In this document: positions 26,791 through 35,074 of the stretch, piece after piece
Layout of the letters: each line of letters begins with the position of its first letter
Position numbering within the stretch: the first letter of the stretch is position 1
Source: Peribacillus frigoritolerans
GTDB taxonomy: Bacteria > Bacillota > Bacilli > Bacillales > DSM-1321
Length of the DNA stretch: 64,000 nucleotides
Direction: 5' to 3'
NCBI RefSeq assembly: GCF_040250305.1
Contig: NZ_CP158190.1
Span: 2,326,001 to 2,390,000 of the forward strand
Notes under the pieces: model-generated
The model's database searches: none
What the model was told of the DNA's origin: nothing
What the model saw: only the letters and a program-made list of their open reading frames with translations
Program-made: the position numbers and the translations under genes

Positions 26791-26900
26791 TTCTTATCAA
26801 GAGAGACGGAGGGACTGGCCCGAAGATGTCTCGGCAGCGGACTTAAATGGAGTGCTGTGCCAAATCCAGCAGGCTGATTTTCGCCTGAAAGATAAGAAGG
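26791..26900 (+). ncRNA. SAM-I (S-box) riboswitch
   Basis: The closing helix P1 is TTCTTATC (26791-26798) with GATAAGAA (26891-26898). The conserved core is present as CAAGAGAGACGGAGGGACTG directly followed by GCCCGA, then TCTCGGCAGC, and later GTGCTGTGCCAAATCC. On binding S-adenosylmethionine the aptamer favours the terminator that follows, so the downstream transporter is made when methionine is scarce. Confidence 0.93.
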
Positions 26901-26916
26901 GTGTTTTTTATAAATT

Positions 26917-26957
26917 AAAAGACCTCTTCTTGTTGTTAAATAGAAGGGGTCTTTTTT
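26917..26957 (+). terminator. Riboswitch-controlled terminator ahead of metT
   Basis: AAAAGACCTCTTCT and AGAAGGGGTCTTTT pair and are followed by a T run ending in ATG. It is the expression platform of the S-box; the transporter gene starts 130 bases further on. Confidence 0.85.
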
Positions 26958-27088
26958 ATGCCAGTTTTTTTGCTATAGCTCCATGACTGGATAATCAGGT
27001 AGGTTCAAATTGGAGTTATTTGCGAAAACTGTTAATAGAATAAGAGCTGTGACAAATGTCGCGGGAAAAATAAAAAGAGGTGTACATC

Positions 27089-28405
27089 ATGAGTGCAAAC
27101 AATAAAGGGAATCCATGGGCATTGATCCCGTTTGTCGTATTTTTAATTTTATTTATAGGGTCCGGAATCATCACTAAAGATTTTTATTCATTTCCGGTGA
27201 TTGTAGCGATTTCCATTGCATCGGCAGCTGCATTGGCGATGAATCGGAAAGAGACATTCAATGAAAAGGTTGATATCTTCTGTAAAGGTGCCGGGGACGC
27301 CAATATTATGTTAATGGTTATCATTTTCCTTTTGGCCGGGGCTTTTGCCGAAGTTGCCAATGGCATGGGGGCAGTTGAATCAACAGTGAATCTTGCCTTA
27401 GCTGTTTTTCCGCAAAATCTATTAATGGTAGGGATTTTCATCATCGCTTGTTTTATTTCTTTATCAATGGGGACAAGCATGGGAACGATTGTTGCACTGG
27501 CACCTATCGGGGTTGGGATTAGTGAGCAAACAGATATTTCGCTTGCCCTATCAATGGCGGCCGTTATTGGTGGTGCAATGTTTGGGGATAACCTTTCCTT
27601 CATTTCAGATACGACAATCGCTGCAGTTCGAACTCAAGGAACGAAAATGAAGGATAAGTTTAAAGTGAATTTTTTCATCGTTTTACCTGCTGCCATCATC
27701 ACATGTGTCATCCTAGGAATTTTAACGATGGGCGAACAAGCCGACATCTCCCAACAGTCTTATGATTGGGTGAAGATTCTTCCATATCTTTGCGTATTGA
27801 TCACTGCATTGGCAGGAGTCAATGTGTTCTTGGTCCTTTCCATCGGAATCGTATTTGCCGGAATTATCGGCTTGGCTGATGGAAGTTATCAACCGTTGGG
27901 TGTCATTCAAAAAGTTGGAGAAGGAATGGCGGGAATGTATGAAATCTCCTTCCTTGCCATTTTAATTGCAGGTATGGTAGCTGTAATCAAACATAATGGT
28001 GGCATCGATTATCTACTCCACCTAGTGACCCGAAATAGCAAATCAAAAAAAGGGGCGGAATTCAGCATTGCCGGGCTTGTTGGTTTGACAAACCTTTCAA
28101 CGGCAAATAACACGATTTCGATTATCATTGCCGGGCCACTTGCCAAAAATATCGCTGAAAAGTATGGGATTGATCCGCGTAAATCAGCGAGCTTGCTTGA
28201 CATATTTGCATGTTGTATCCAAGGGTTGATACCATATGGAGCACAACTGCTGGTTGCAGCAGGGGTAGCAAAGATTTCACCAATAAGCATCTTGCAGTAT
28301 TCATATTACCCAATACTAATTGGACTTTGTGGCGTCATTGCCATCCTGATTGGTTTTCCACGGTTTCAGCCGGGAAATGATGAAACGAAAAAACATACTT
28401 CTTAA
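27089..28405 (+). CDS. metT: Probable methionine transporter of the NhaC antiporter superfamily (MetT type)
   Basis: 438 residues with about eleven hydrophobic helices. ATG 27089 follows AAGAGGTG; the upstream ATG 27080 lies too near the site. Motifs such as SMGTSMGTIVALAPIG, AAVIGGAMFGDNLSFISDT and LTNLSTANNTISIIIAGPLA are typical of Na+/H+-antiporter-like carriers. The decisive evidence for the substrate is the SAM riboswitch and terminator directly upstream: MetT-type NhaC-superfamily proteins under S-box control have been proposed as methionine transporters. It acts in the cytoplasmic membrane, probably sodium-coupled. Followed by a strong terminator. Confidence 0.87.
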   Translation: MSANNKGNPWALIPFVVFLILFIGSGIITKDFYSFPVIVAISIASAAALAMNRKETFNEKVDIFCKGAGDANIMLMVIIFLLAGAFAEVANGMGAVESTVNLALAVFPQNLLMVGIFIIACFISLSMGTSMGTIVALAPIGVGISEQTDISLALSMAAVIGGAMFGDNLSFISDTTIAAVRTQGTKMKDKFKVNFFIVLPAAIITCVILGILTMGEQADISQQSYDWVKILPYLCVLITALAGVNVFLVLSIGIVFAGIIGLADGSYQPLGVIQKVGEGMAGMYEISFLAILIAGMVAVIKHNGGIDYLLHLVTRNSKSKKGAEFSIAGLVGLTNLSTANNTISIIIAGPLAKNIAEKYGIDPRKSASLLDIFACCIQGLIPYGAQLLVAAGVAKISPISILQYSYYPILIGLCGVIAILIGFPRFQPGNDETKKHTS

Positions 28406-28420
28406 AAAGAGAATAATAAG

Positions 28421-28455
28421 AAAACACCCTGAATCATTGGATACAGGGTGTTTTC
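28421..28455 (+). terminator. Intrinsic terminator after metT
   Basis: AAAACACCCTG and CAGGGTGTTTT are perfect arms around a 12-base loop, ending in TTTTCT. Confidence 0.88.
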
Positions 28456-28576
28456 TCAGTTTGTAGACAAAAGGGGTTCGGAATTAAAAAATTCCGAATC
28501 CCTTTTAAAATTCCATTGAAATTTTGACCAAAGGTTAAGAGATTTTCGAGCCACTATGTTAAGCCATTTTAGGGCC

Positions 28577-28846
28577 TTACCATGTCCACGTAGCCATCTT
28601 CTTTAAATTAATGGCAGCGAAAGTAAGCATAGCTTGCATCGACAATTTTTTAAGTCCCCTTAAAGTAGTCCAACGCATACCATGCTTTTCTTTTGCATCT
28701 GGGAATACACGCTCAATCGTTTCACGCATGGAACGAATACCGAAGGTATATTGAATGAATGTCAGTTTAACTAAAATAACTAGATCAATACTTGGGCTTC
28801 CTATCTCTGAACTAAGCTTTTGGTAAACAATTATTTTCATAACCAA
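28577..28846 (-). pseudogene. IS1182-family transposase remnant with internal deletion
   Basis: The 89-residue frame joins an N-terminal transposase segment (GSPSIDLVILVKLTFIQYTF, GIRSMRET) directly to a C-terminal segment (ERVFPDAKEKHGMRW, TLRGLKKLSMQAMLTFAA) of the kind of transposase that is normally about 400-500 residues long. The middle, including most of the DDE catalytic core, is missing, so it cannot transpose by itself. The join is in frame, suggesting one clean deletion. A palindrome with GGATTCGGAATTTTTT-like arms lies near 28475-28506, but I could not define terminal inverted repeats. It lies between metT and the chromate transporter pair. Confidence 0.8.
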
Positions 28847-28899
28847 AATAACTGCTTAATTCCAGTCCATATAGATAATGGTTGTGTGGTGGACATTTG

Positions 28900-29457
28900 T
28901 CATGAATAGAGGACGATTCCAACTAAACCAGAAAGAATAATTACATAGGCTGGGTGCCAACGTAATTTCATTAAGGCAAATAACGATAATCCAAAAACGA
29001 GTAATAAGCTTATCGTATGCCATGAAAAGTTCAGCGCTATCATATGATTGGAAAGTGCAAAGCTGATCGCTGCAAAGAGGATTAAACTAGTGACAATGGG
29101 TCTTAGTCCATAGAACATGGATTGAATAACTGGATAATGATTCAATTTGCTGAAGAAGGTGGCTATAACGGTTACGAATATAATAGCAGGAAGCAAGATT
29201 CCGAAAGCAGATGATATGGCTCCTGCGTATCCAGCAGTCGAATAGCCAACGAGAATGGCACTATTGGCAGTGACAGGTCCTGGGGACATCCCGGAAATGG
29301 CGATGATATCAGTAAATTGCTGCGTCGTCATCCATCCATGCTGTGAGACTTCCGATTCTATTACGGGAATCATGGCGTATCCGCCTCCAAACGATACAAA
29401 GCCGATAATAAAGAAGGTGCTAAACAACTCCCACAATTCCATCATTCTATCACACAC
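28900..29457 (-). CDS. Half-size chromate transporter subunit (ChrA family), second of pair
   Basis: 185 residues, one ChrA half with about six hydrophobic segments. Family motifs SFGGGYAMIPVIESEV and the SGMSPGPVTANSAILVG loop are intact. The GTG at 29457 opens the frame; ATG 29445 is an alternative start. Short-chain CHR proteins act as pairs of opposite membrane orientation, like Bacillus YwrA and YwrB. It lies 36 bases after its partner. The transported anion may be chromate or another oxyanion such as sulfate-like ions, and resistance is not proven by sequence. Confidence 0.88.
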   Translation of the reverse strand: MCDRMMELWELFSTFFIIGFVSFGGGYAMIPVIESEVSQHGWMTTQQFTDIIAISGMSPGPVTANSAILVGYSTAGYAGAISSAFGILLPAIIFVTVIATFFSKLNHYPVIQSMFYGLRPIVTSLILFAAISFALSNHMIALNFSWHTISLLLVFGLSLFALMKLRWHPAYVIILSGLVGIVLYS

Positions 29458-29493
29458 TTTCTTGAAAATTAGTTAGACCCTTTTTTGATATAC

Positions 29494-30120
29494 TTATATG
29501 CCAGCACCCATGAAAGGTTCGAAAACATCTTCTTCATTTCCTTTATTTCTGTCCATCTTAACATCGTAACCTAATTTTCTCTTAATGGAGATGGTCACAA
29601 TACCAGCTACAGCTCCTGCTAATATAACCATCACAGGGTGCAGAAAGAAAAGGACTGGAATTCCTACTATTAAAATACAGAAAGTTGTTTTGTCTACAAT
29701 AGCCGTTTTTCCAATCTTGATAGCCGCATAGGCGATGATGGCTACTATGGAAGCTCTGATCGATACGAATGCGGATTCTATCTTCGGGTTATCATGAATG
29801 AAAAAATACAAAATGCCTAGGAGCAGAACAATTAAAAAGGTAGGTAATGAAACACCGATCATGGCTGCCATTGCCCCCTTCATTCCGGCAATCCGATGGC
29901 CGATAAAGGTGGCGGAGTTGATGGCGACAGCTCCCGGTACGGACTGAGATAATGCAAAAACATCCGTAACTTCTTCGCTTTTCATCCATTTTCTCTTTTC
30001 GACCACTTCTTTTTCGATTAAAGGGATCATCGCAAACCCGCCTCCGAATGTGACAGGTGCTATTTTAAAAAAGGTCCAAAATAATTGGAATATAATTTTC
30101 CATTGTCCTTTCATTGACAT
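29494..30120 (-). CDS. Half-size chromate transporter subunit (ChrA family), first of pair
   Basis: 208 residues, ChrA half with TFGGGFAMIPLIEKEVVEKR near the N-terminus and ALSQSVPGAVAINSATFIG, the counterpart of the motif in its partner. Its C-terminus has an additional charged tail (KMDRNKGNEEDVFE). It is the promoter-proximal gene of the pair and starts 245 bases from the divergent LysR start, the typical arrangement for regulation by that protein. Confidence 0.88.
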   Translation of the reverse strand: MSMKGQWKIIFQLFWTFFKIAPVTFGGGFAMIPLIEKEVVEKRKWMKSEEVTDVFALSQSVPGAVAINSATFIGHRIAGMKGAMAAMIGVSLPTFLIVLLLGILYFFIHDNPKIESAFVSIRASIVAIIAYAAIKIGKTAIVDKTTFCILIVGIPVLFFLHPVMVILAGAVAGIVTISIKRKLGYDVKMDRNKGNEEDVFEPFMGAGI

Positions 30121-30364
30121 CAGTCACTTCCTTTGCATGCTTTGCTTAATTCTTATCATTAACATATCAAAGAAAAAGGGCTGGGTAAATTGCAACAAAA
30201 TCATCGGGTATAACAAAACGTTATACCCAGAAGATTTATCCGTTTTATAAAGAATGCCGCCAATAATTAATAGCCTTGGAATGTATCACACTATTTTCAT
30301 TTCACCATTTACCTAATGATGCTATCATTTTAATAAACTATCTAAAAACATGGAGGTCGTTTTC

Positions 30365-31243
30365 TTGAAATTGGAAAATCTGAAAATGTTTTGTTTAGTG
30401 GTGGATGAAGGAAGTATAAGCCAGGCAGCGAGGTTAAGTTTCCTATCACAGCCCGCTGTAACACGGCAGATCCATCAACTGGAAAATTATTATAACACTT
30501 TGTTATTCGACCGTGAGGAAGGAAGGCTGAGAGTTACAGAAGCAGGAAAGCTGTTATACCCCTTTGCAAAAGCCATAGTAAATGACTTCAACCATTCAAA
30601 AGAAGTGATTCAGCAATCGACGGGGAAGTACAATGCAAATCTCATAGTAGGGGCTTCCTTGACTATCGGTGAGTATTTGTTGCCGAGCTTGCTTGGGAGA
30701 TTCAAAAAACAACAGCCAGAAATAAAAGTGACATTGACGATAAAAAATACCCCCCGGGTTCTGGAGGATCTTTCAAACGATGTCATTGATTTGGCCTTGG
30801 TGGAAGGACTTGTGGAAAACACCGATTTCATTGTAGACAAGTTCGCCGAAGACGAATTGATATTGGTATGTCCATCCGACCACCCATGGAAAGACAGAAA
30901 AGAAATTCAGCTAGAGGAATTGGGAAATGAAAGGATGATTTGGCGTGAATCCATTTCCGGAACACGGCTTATCGTAGAAAACATGTTAAGGGAGCATGGG
31001 GTTTTAGAAAAAATAGAAAGCTACATGGAGATTGGCAGTACACAAGCGATAAAAAGTGCGGTTGAAGCTGGACTTGGAATCAGCATTTTGCCAAGGTTGA
31101 CAGTGGCTAGAGAATTGGAGCAAGGCTTTTTGCAGGAAGTGGATATATACAGAATAGATATGGCAAGAAATTTATGGCTAGTCAGGAAAAACAAGCGTTT
31201 TAATAAAATAGGGGTGTCTAAATTTGTTGATTTTCTTCGATAA
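30365..31243 (+). CDS. LysR-family regulator divergent from the chromate transporter pair
   Basis: 292 residues from TTG 30365, which is seven bases after GGAGGT; an upstream ATG at 30350 overlaps that site and cannot use it. The helix-turn-helix reads FCLVVDEGSISQAARLSFLS then QPAVTRQIHQLE. The effector domain is complete. It probably regulates the divergent transporter pair. The signal molecule is unknown. Confidence 0.88.
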   Translation: MKLENLKMFCLVVDEGSISQAARLSFLSQPAVTRQIHQLENYYNTLLFDREEGRLRVTEAGKLLYPFAKAIVNDFNHSKEVIQQSTGKYNANLIVGASLTIGEYLLPSLLGRFKKQQPEIKVTLTIKNTPRVLEDLSNDVIDLALVEGLVENTDFIVDKFAEDELILVCPSDHPWKDRKEIQLEELGNERMIWRESISGTRLIVENMLREHGVLEKIESYMEIGSTQAIKSAVEAGLGISILPRLTVARELEQGFLQEVDIYRIDMARNLWLVRKNKRFNKIGVSKFVDFLR

Positions 31244-31367
31244 GGAATGAAAGCTACCTTCGTTTACCATTACAATTTGGCAGCGTTTTCAGTTTTGTGG
31301 TTAATGGCGTGGCCCCGGCAGCAAGCAAAAGTCATGGTAAATTGAATATACCGCATTGATTATAAAA

Positions 31368-31393
31368 GCTCTTCCCAACCGGGAGGGGCATTT
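31368..31393 (+). terminator. Intrinsic terminator after the LysR gene
   Basis: GCTCTTCCC and GGGAGGGGC pair through a loop of four bases, followed by ATTTTG. It lies about 125 bases beyond the LysR stop. Confidence 0.7.
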
Positions 31394-31482
31394 TGTATTT
31401 GGTTGTTCAGCCTTCGGTTAGACAAACAAAGGGATTAATGGGCATAATAAAAGATATAATGATGGTTCGGAGATGATATAGC

Positions 31483-31814
31483 GTGGAGTTAAAGGAAATA
31501 AAGAAGCTCGCCAATGCATTAAATGAAAGCGGTAAACAGCAAATTGTATATTTCTTGCAGTCTCGAACGAAACCGATGTCGGCTCCTATTCGTGCAATTG
31601 ATGAAATCCAGGTACAAAAGCATTAAGCTAGTCTTGTCTGCCCACTGTGCGATTTGGTAAATACGTTATCAAAACATGTGCTGGAGATGTGAAACAGCAG
31701 CGTTACAGCTGTAAAGCCTGCCATCAAACCTTCAATGACCTCACAAACACGCCTCTTCAACGCACCAGAAGACCACATAAATCTAAACGGGCAGTTTTGT
31801 TGAACAAGTTGTAA
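31483..31814 (+). pseudogene. IS1595-family transposase remnant (N-terminal zinc-ribbon part)
   Basis: A GTG-started frame (31483-31626, MELKEIKKLANALNESGKQQ) stops early. The following frame, after a frameshift, encodes RYSCKACHQTFNDLTNTPL and RTRRPHKSKR, a clear match to the zinc-binding N-terminal region of IS1595-type transposases. CPLC remains in a third frame. The catalytic domain is absent. Several frameshifts and truncation show an old, inactive insertion. It lies between a terminator and the DUF2975 gene. Confidence 0.75.
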
Positions 31815-31834
31815 ATTTAACATTTTAAAGTAAG

Positions 31835-31868
31835 AGCATTTCTTTGTAATGAGAAGTGCTTTTTATTT
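31835..31868 (+). terminator. Intrinsic terminator after the transposase remnant
   Basis: AGCATTTCT and AGAAGTGCT pair around an 8-base loop and are followed by TTTTATTTTTG. Confidence 0.75.
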
Positions 31869-31992
31869 TTGTCAAAATTAAAGAGATATTTCAATAACAA
31901 TAATAATATAAATAAAAACAATATAAATTTACTGTAATACAATAAATAATATGCTAAAATCATGTTGTCATTAAATAAGTGAGGTGTTTTAA

Positions 31993-32460
31993 ATGAATGT
32001 TAAACGAGGTTCAACGACTTTCTTAAAGGTAATTATTTTTCTGGCTGGAATTGCAGTGCTTGCTTTGTGTATCTGGTTGCCTGAGATAGCCGTTAGAGAT
32101 GCAAGGGTACATCCAGATACGGCTTACTTCCTAATCCCCTTTTTAGTATGTGCATACGGATTATGTATTGCGTTTTCTGTTGCGTTGTATCAAGCATATA
32201 AACTATTAACCTACATCGAAAAGAACAATGCTTTCTCTGAATTATCCCTTAAATCTTTGAAGATTATAAAGAAATGTACTTTTACAGTCATTTTCCTCAT
32301 TTTGTTAGGAATAGTAAGCTTAAGGGTGCTTGCTAAAGTTACAGGTAGTGATGATGCAGCGGGTCCTACATCATTATGTCTAATGGGTATTTTAGCAACA
32401 AGTATCATCGCAGCCATTGTGGACGCACTTCAAAAGCCATTAAAAAATGCCCAGATATAA
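31993..32460 (+). CDS. DUF2975 membrane protein
   Basis: 155 residues with four hydrophobic segments (about 12-30, 45-68, 95-115, 125-145). The central LLTYIEKNNAFSELSLKSLK motif between helices 2 and 3 is the DUF2975 hallmark. In other Firmicutes this family usually precedes a small Cro/CI-type repressor gene, forming a poorly understood membrane-protein/regulator pair; no such gene is seen here. AGGTG ribosome site before the ATG. Function unknown. Confidence 0.82.
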   Translation: MNVKRGSTTFLKVIIFLAGIAVLALCIWLPEIAVRDARVHPDTAYFLIPFLVCAYGLCIAFSVALYQAYKLLTYIEKNNAFSELSLKSLKIIKKCTFTVIFLILLGIVSLRVLAKVTGSDDAAGPTSLCLMGILATSIIAAIVDALQKPLKNAQI

Positions 32461-32600
32461 TGTCAAAAAATGAATGATTAACGGATATGTAAGACTTTGG
32501 ATTGTCAGCCAGGTGATTTTTGGAGTACAAAAGCGACGAAGACACTCAATAAAAACAAACACAACTAATTTATTTAACTACGGGGACGATAGTTCAATGA

Positions 32601-32627
32601 ACCGCCTTTTCACCAAGGCGGTTTTCT
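32601..32627 (+). terminator. Intrinsic terminator after the DUF2975 gene
   Basis: ACCGCCTT and AAGGCGGT pair around TTCACC and are followed by TTTCTT. Confidence 0.8.
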
Positions 32628-32818
32628 TATGTTCTAATATCAACATTAGAATTTAACATAGCCTTTATATAAATAAAATTGAAGTTACCATTAGAAATAG
32701 GAAATATACTTAAAGGCAAATTAATTATAAAATAAATTCATATTATTCAAAAAAATCTAAAAAATATGCTTCAACATTCGTAAAATAGAAATGATATCTA
32801 CTTAGAAAGGGGTATGAA

Positions 32819-34810
32819 ATGTCCAAAGCATCTATTATTAAAGGAATTGTATCCGTTCCCATTGTTTTTGTTTTACTGGCAGGGTCTTCTGTTACAAAGG
32901 CTGCGTCAGATGAGCCGATGCCGGCGACAGATGCAACAATTTCAGCAAATAAGGCTTTTTATGAACAGTTGAATTTTAAAGATAAGGAAGATTTCAAGAA
33001 TGCACATAAAGGATTCATTGCGCCTTTGAATATGAGTCCAATTAAAAATTCAAAAGGTGACGTGATATGGGATAGTAATCGATATTCATTCATCAAAGAA
33101 GATCAGCCGGCAAGCTTTACTGTTAACCCAAGCTTGTGGAGACAGGCTCAATTGCAAAATATAGCAGGCTTATTTAAAGTGGTGGATGGCGTTTATCAAG
33201 TTCGGGGCCAGGATTTATCAGTGCTTACCATTGTGGAAGGAAAAACAGGATTAATAGTTTTGGATACACTTTCTACTATTGAAACGGCCAAAGCAGCCAT
33301 GGAGCTTTATTTTGAACATCGGCCCAAAAACCCAGTAAGTGCAATTGTTATTAGTCACAGTCATGCGGATCACTTCGGTGGTATGAAAGGCATTGCTCAA
33401 TATGCTGAAAATCCAGCTAAGGTGCCGATTATTGTCCCAGCAGGTTTTAACGATGAAGCGCTAAGTGAAAACATTCTTTTAGGCAATATAATGTCTCGCC
33501 GTGCAGGTTATATGTTTGGAAATCTTTTACCCGCTAATGAAAGGGGATTTGTTACTTCTGGTATCGGACCTGGATTAAGTAACGGAACTTTTAGCTATTT
33601 ACCTCCAACAATGGAAGTGAAGGATGATATTCAAACGGTGGAAATAGACGGAATAACATTTAAATTTTTATTGACGCCGGATTCGGAAGCTCCATCTGAA
33701 ATGCATTATTATATCAATGATTACAAAACTTTAGTGGTAGCGGAAAACACCGGACACACGTTACATAATATTTATACATTAAGGGGAGCTAAAACCAGAG
33801 ATACCTTAAAATGGGTGAAAGCACTTGAGGAAACAGTTGATCTGTTTGGAAACGAAGATATAGATGCTATGGTTACGGCCCATACATGGCCCATATGGGG
33901 AAGGGACAATGTTCTGGAGCAGTTGGAAAGTCAGCGTGATTTGTACAAATATATTCATGACCAAACCATACGATTAGCTAATTTAGGTCTTACACCGGAT
34001 GAAATCGCGGAAGAGTTAAAGCTTCCTGAAAAGTTGGATAAAGTCTGGGCCAATCGGGGGTATTACGGAACATTGAAACACAACGTAAAAGCGGTGTACA
34101 ACTTTTATTTAGGATATTTCAATGGTAATCCATCCGACTTGGATCCATTACCACAAGAGGAATCGGGCGCTAAATATGTACAATATATGGGTGGGGAAAA
34201 GAAGGTCATTAAACAGGCAAAACTTGATTATAAAAAAGGGGAATATCGCTGGGTGGCTCAAGTCTTAAAGCATGTCGTCATGGCCAACCCGAAAAATACA
34301 GAAGCAAAAAATTTATTGGCAAAAGCTTATGAGCAATTAGGATACACAGCTGAATCTTCTGTGTGGCGTAATTTCTATCTTACCGGCGCAGATGAGTTAA
34401 GGAATGGTGTGGCAGACTCGAAGGGAAGTGGCGGAATGATGAATCTCGATACGCTGCTCAATATGCCAATGGATGATTTTCTGAAATTCTTGTCCATTAA
34501 ATTAAACGGAATAAAAGCGGAAAATAAAAATATGACATTCAATTTGACATTTACAGATTCGAAAACCAATTACACGATATATCTGAATAATTCTGTATTG
34601 AACTTCAAAAAAGGGAAAATGGCGTCCAACCCTGATACAACATTAACATTAGATAGAATAACTTTCTATCAGATTGCTCTGGGACGTGAAGGTTTATCCA
34701 AAATGGAAGCAGCCGGTAAAGTTTCCATTTCCGGTGATAAAAAACAGTTTGAAAATTTCCTGACTTTGCTGGATCAATTCCAACCAAAGGTTAATATCGT
34801 AACTCCGTGA
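32819..34810 (+). CDS. Exported alkylsulfatase of the metallo-beta-lactamase fold (SdsA/YjcS type)
   Basis: 663 residues with a Sec-type signal peptide (cleavage near TKAAS, about residue 30). The zinc-binding motif SHSHADHFGG holds His180, His182, Asp184 and His185; VVAENTGHTLHNIYTLRG supplies further ligands. A dimerisation domain with helical repeats (about 395-535) and a C-terminal SCP2-like domain (about 545-663) complete the usual SdsA layout and length. It hydrolyses primary alkyl sulfates such as dodecyl sulfate to alcohol and sulfate outside the membrane. It has its own AGAAAGGGG site and terminator. The following MFS, acyl-CoA dehydrogenase and ligase genes could use the product or related acids. 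Confidence 0.9.
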   Translation: MSKASIIKGIVSVPIVFVLLAGSSVTKAASDEPMPATDATISANKAFYEQLNFKDKEDFKNAHKGFIAPLNMSPIKNSKGDVIWDSNRYSFIKEDQPASFTVNPSLWRQAQLQNIAGLFKVVDGVYQVRGQDLSVLTIVEGKTGLIVLDTLSTIETAKAAMELYFEHRPKNPVSAIVISHSHADHFGGMKGIAQYAENPAKVPIIVPAGFNDEALSENILLGNIMSRRAGYMFGNLLPANERGFVTSGIGPGLSNGTFSYLPPTMEVKDDIQTVEIDGITFKFLLTPDSEAPSEMHYYINDYKTLVVAENTGHTLHNIYTLRGAKTRDTLKWVKALEETVDLFGNEDIDAMVTAHTWPIWGRDNVLEQLESQRDLYKYIHDQTIRLANLGLTPDEIAEELKLPEKLDKVWANRGYYGTLKHNVKAVYNFYLGYFNGNPSDLDPLPQEESGAKYVQYMGGEKKVIKQAKLDYKKGEYRWVAQVLKHVVMANPKNTEAKNLLAKAYEQLGYTAESSVWRNFYLTGADELRNGVADSKGSGGMMNLDTLLNMPMDDFLKFLSIKLNGIKAENKNMTFNLTFTDSKTNYTIYLNNSVLNFKKGKMASNPDTTLTLDRITFYQIALGREGLSKMEAAGKVSISGDKKQFENFLTLLDQFQPKVNIVTP

Positions 34811-34852
34811 TAATCAACCACTTCATATTCTGAAACCAGGATGGATCGGTTA

Positions 34853-34884
34853 CCCACGAGTCTACTTAGTAGTCTCGTGGGTTT
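34853..34884 (+). terminator. Intrinsic terminator after the alkylsulfatase gene
   Basis: CCCACGAG (34853-34860) and CTCGTGGG (34874-34881) pair around a partly self-complementary loop (TCTACTTAGTAGT), then TTT. The T-tract is short. Confidence 0.7.
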
Positions 34885-35012
34885 GAATGTATTAATTAAG
34901 CCTGTAGGCATCCTGTTTCGTTTTTAATTTTCTTTAAAACGCTCCTAATAGTTACAGAACAAAAGTCAATAACCGTAAAAAGAAAATTTCAAGTTTTGTA
35001 ATTCGAAAGGAA

Positions 35013-35027
35013 TTGTAAGCGCTTCCT
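35013..35027 (+). promoter_or_regulatory. cre site (CcpA catabolite control)
   Basis: TTGTAAGCGCTTCCT matches the cre consensus WTGNAAGCGNWWNCA at 14 of 15 bases (only the last base differs). It lies 48 bases ahead of the MFS start codon and just upstream of a TATAAA box at 35051, suggesting CcpA control when preferred sugars are present. Confidence 0.75.
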
Positions 35028-35074
35028 ATGTAGCTGAGCTTTTGTGAGAATATAAAAAAATGGAGTGATGGGGA

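Noticed and set aside
26671..26877. 68-codon plus-strand frame between the HMCES/YedK gene and metT
   Set aside because: It runs through the SAM riboswitch and lacks a ribosome site, so it is non-coding.
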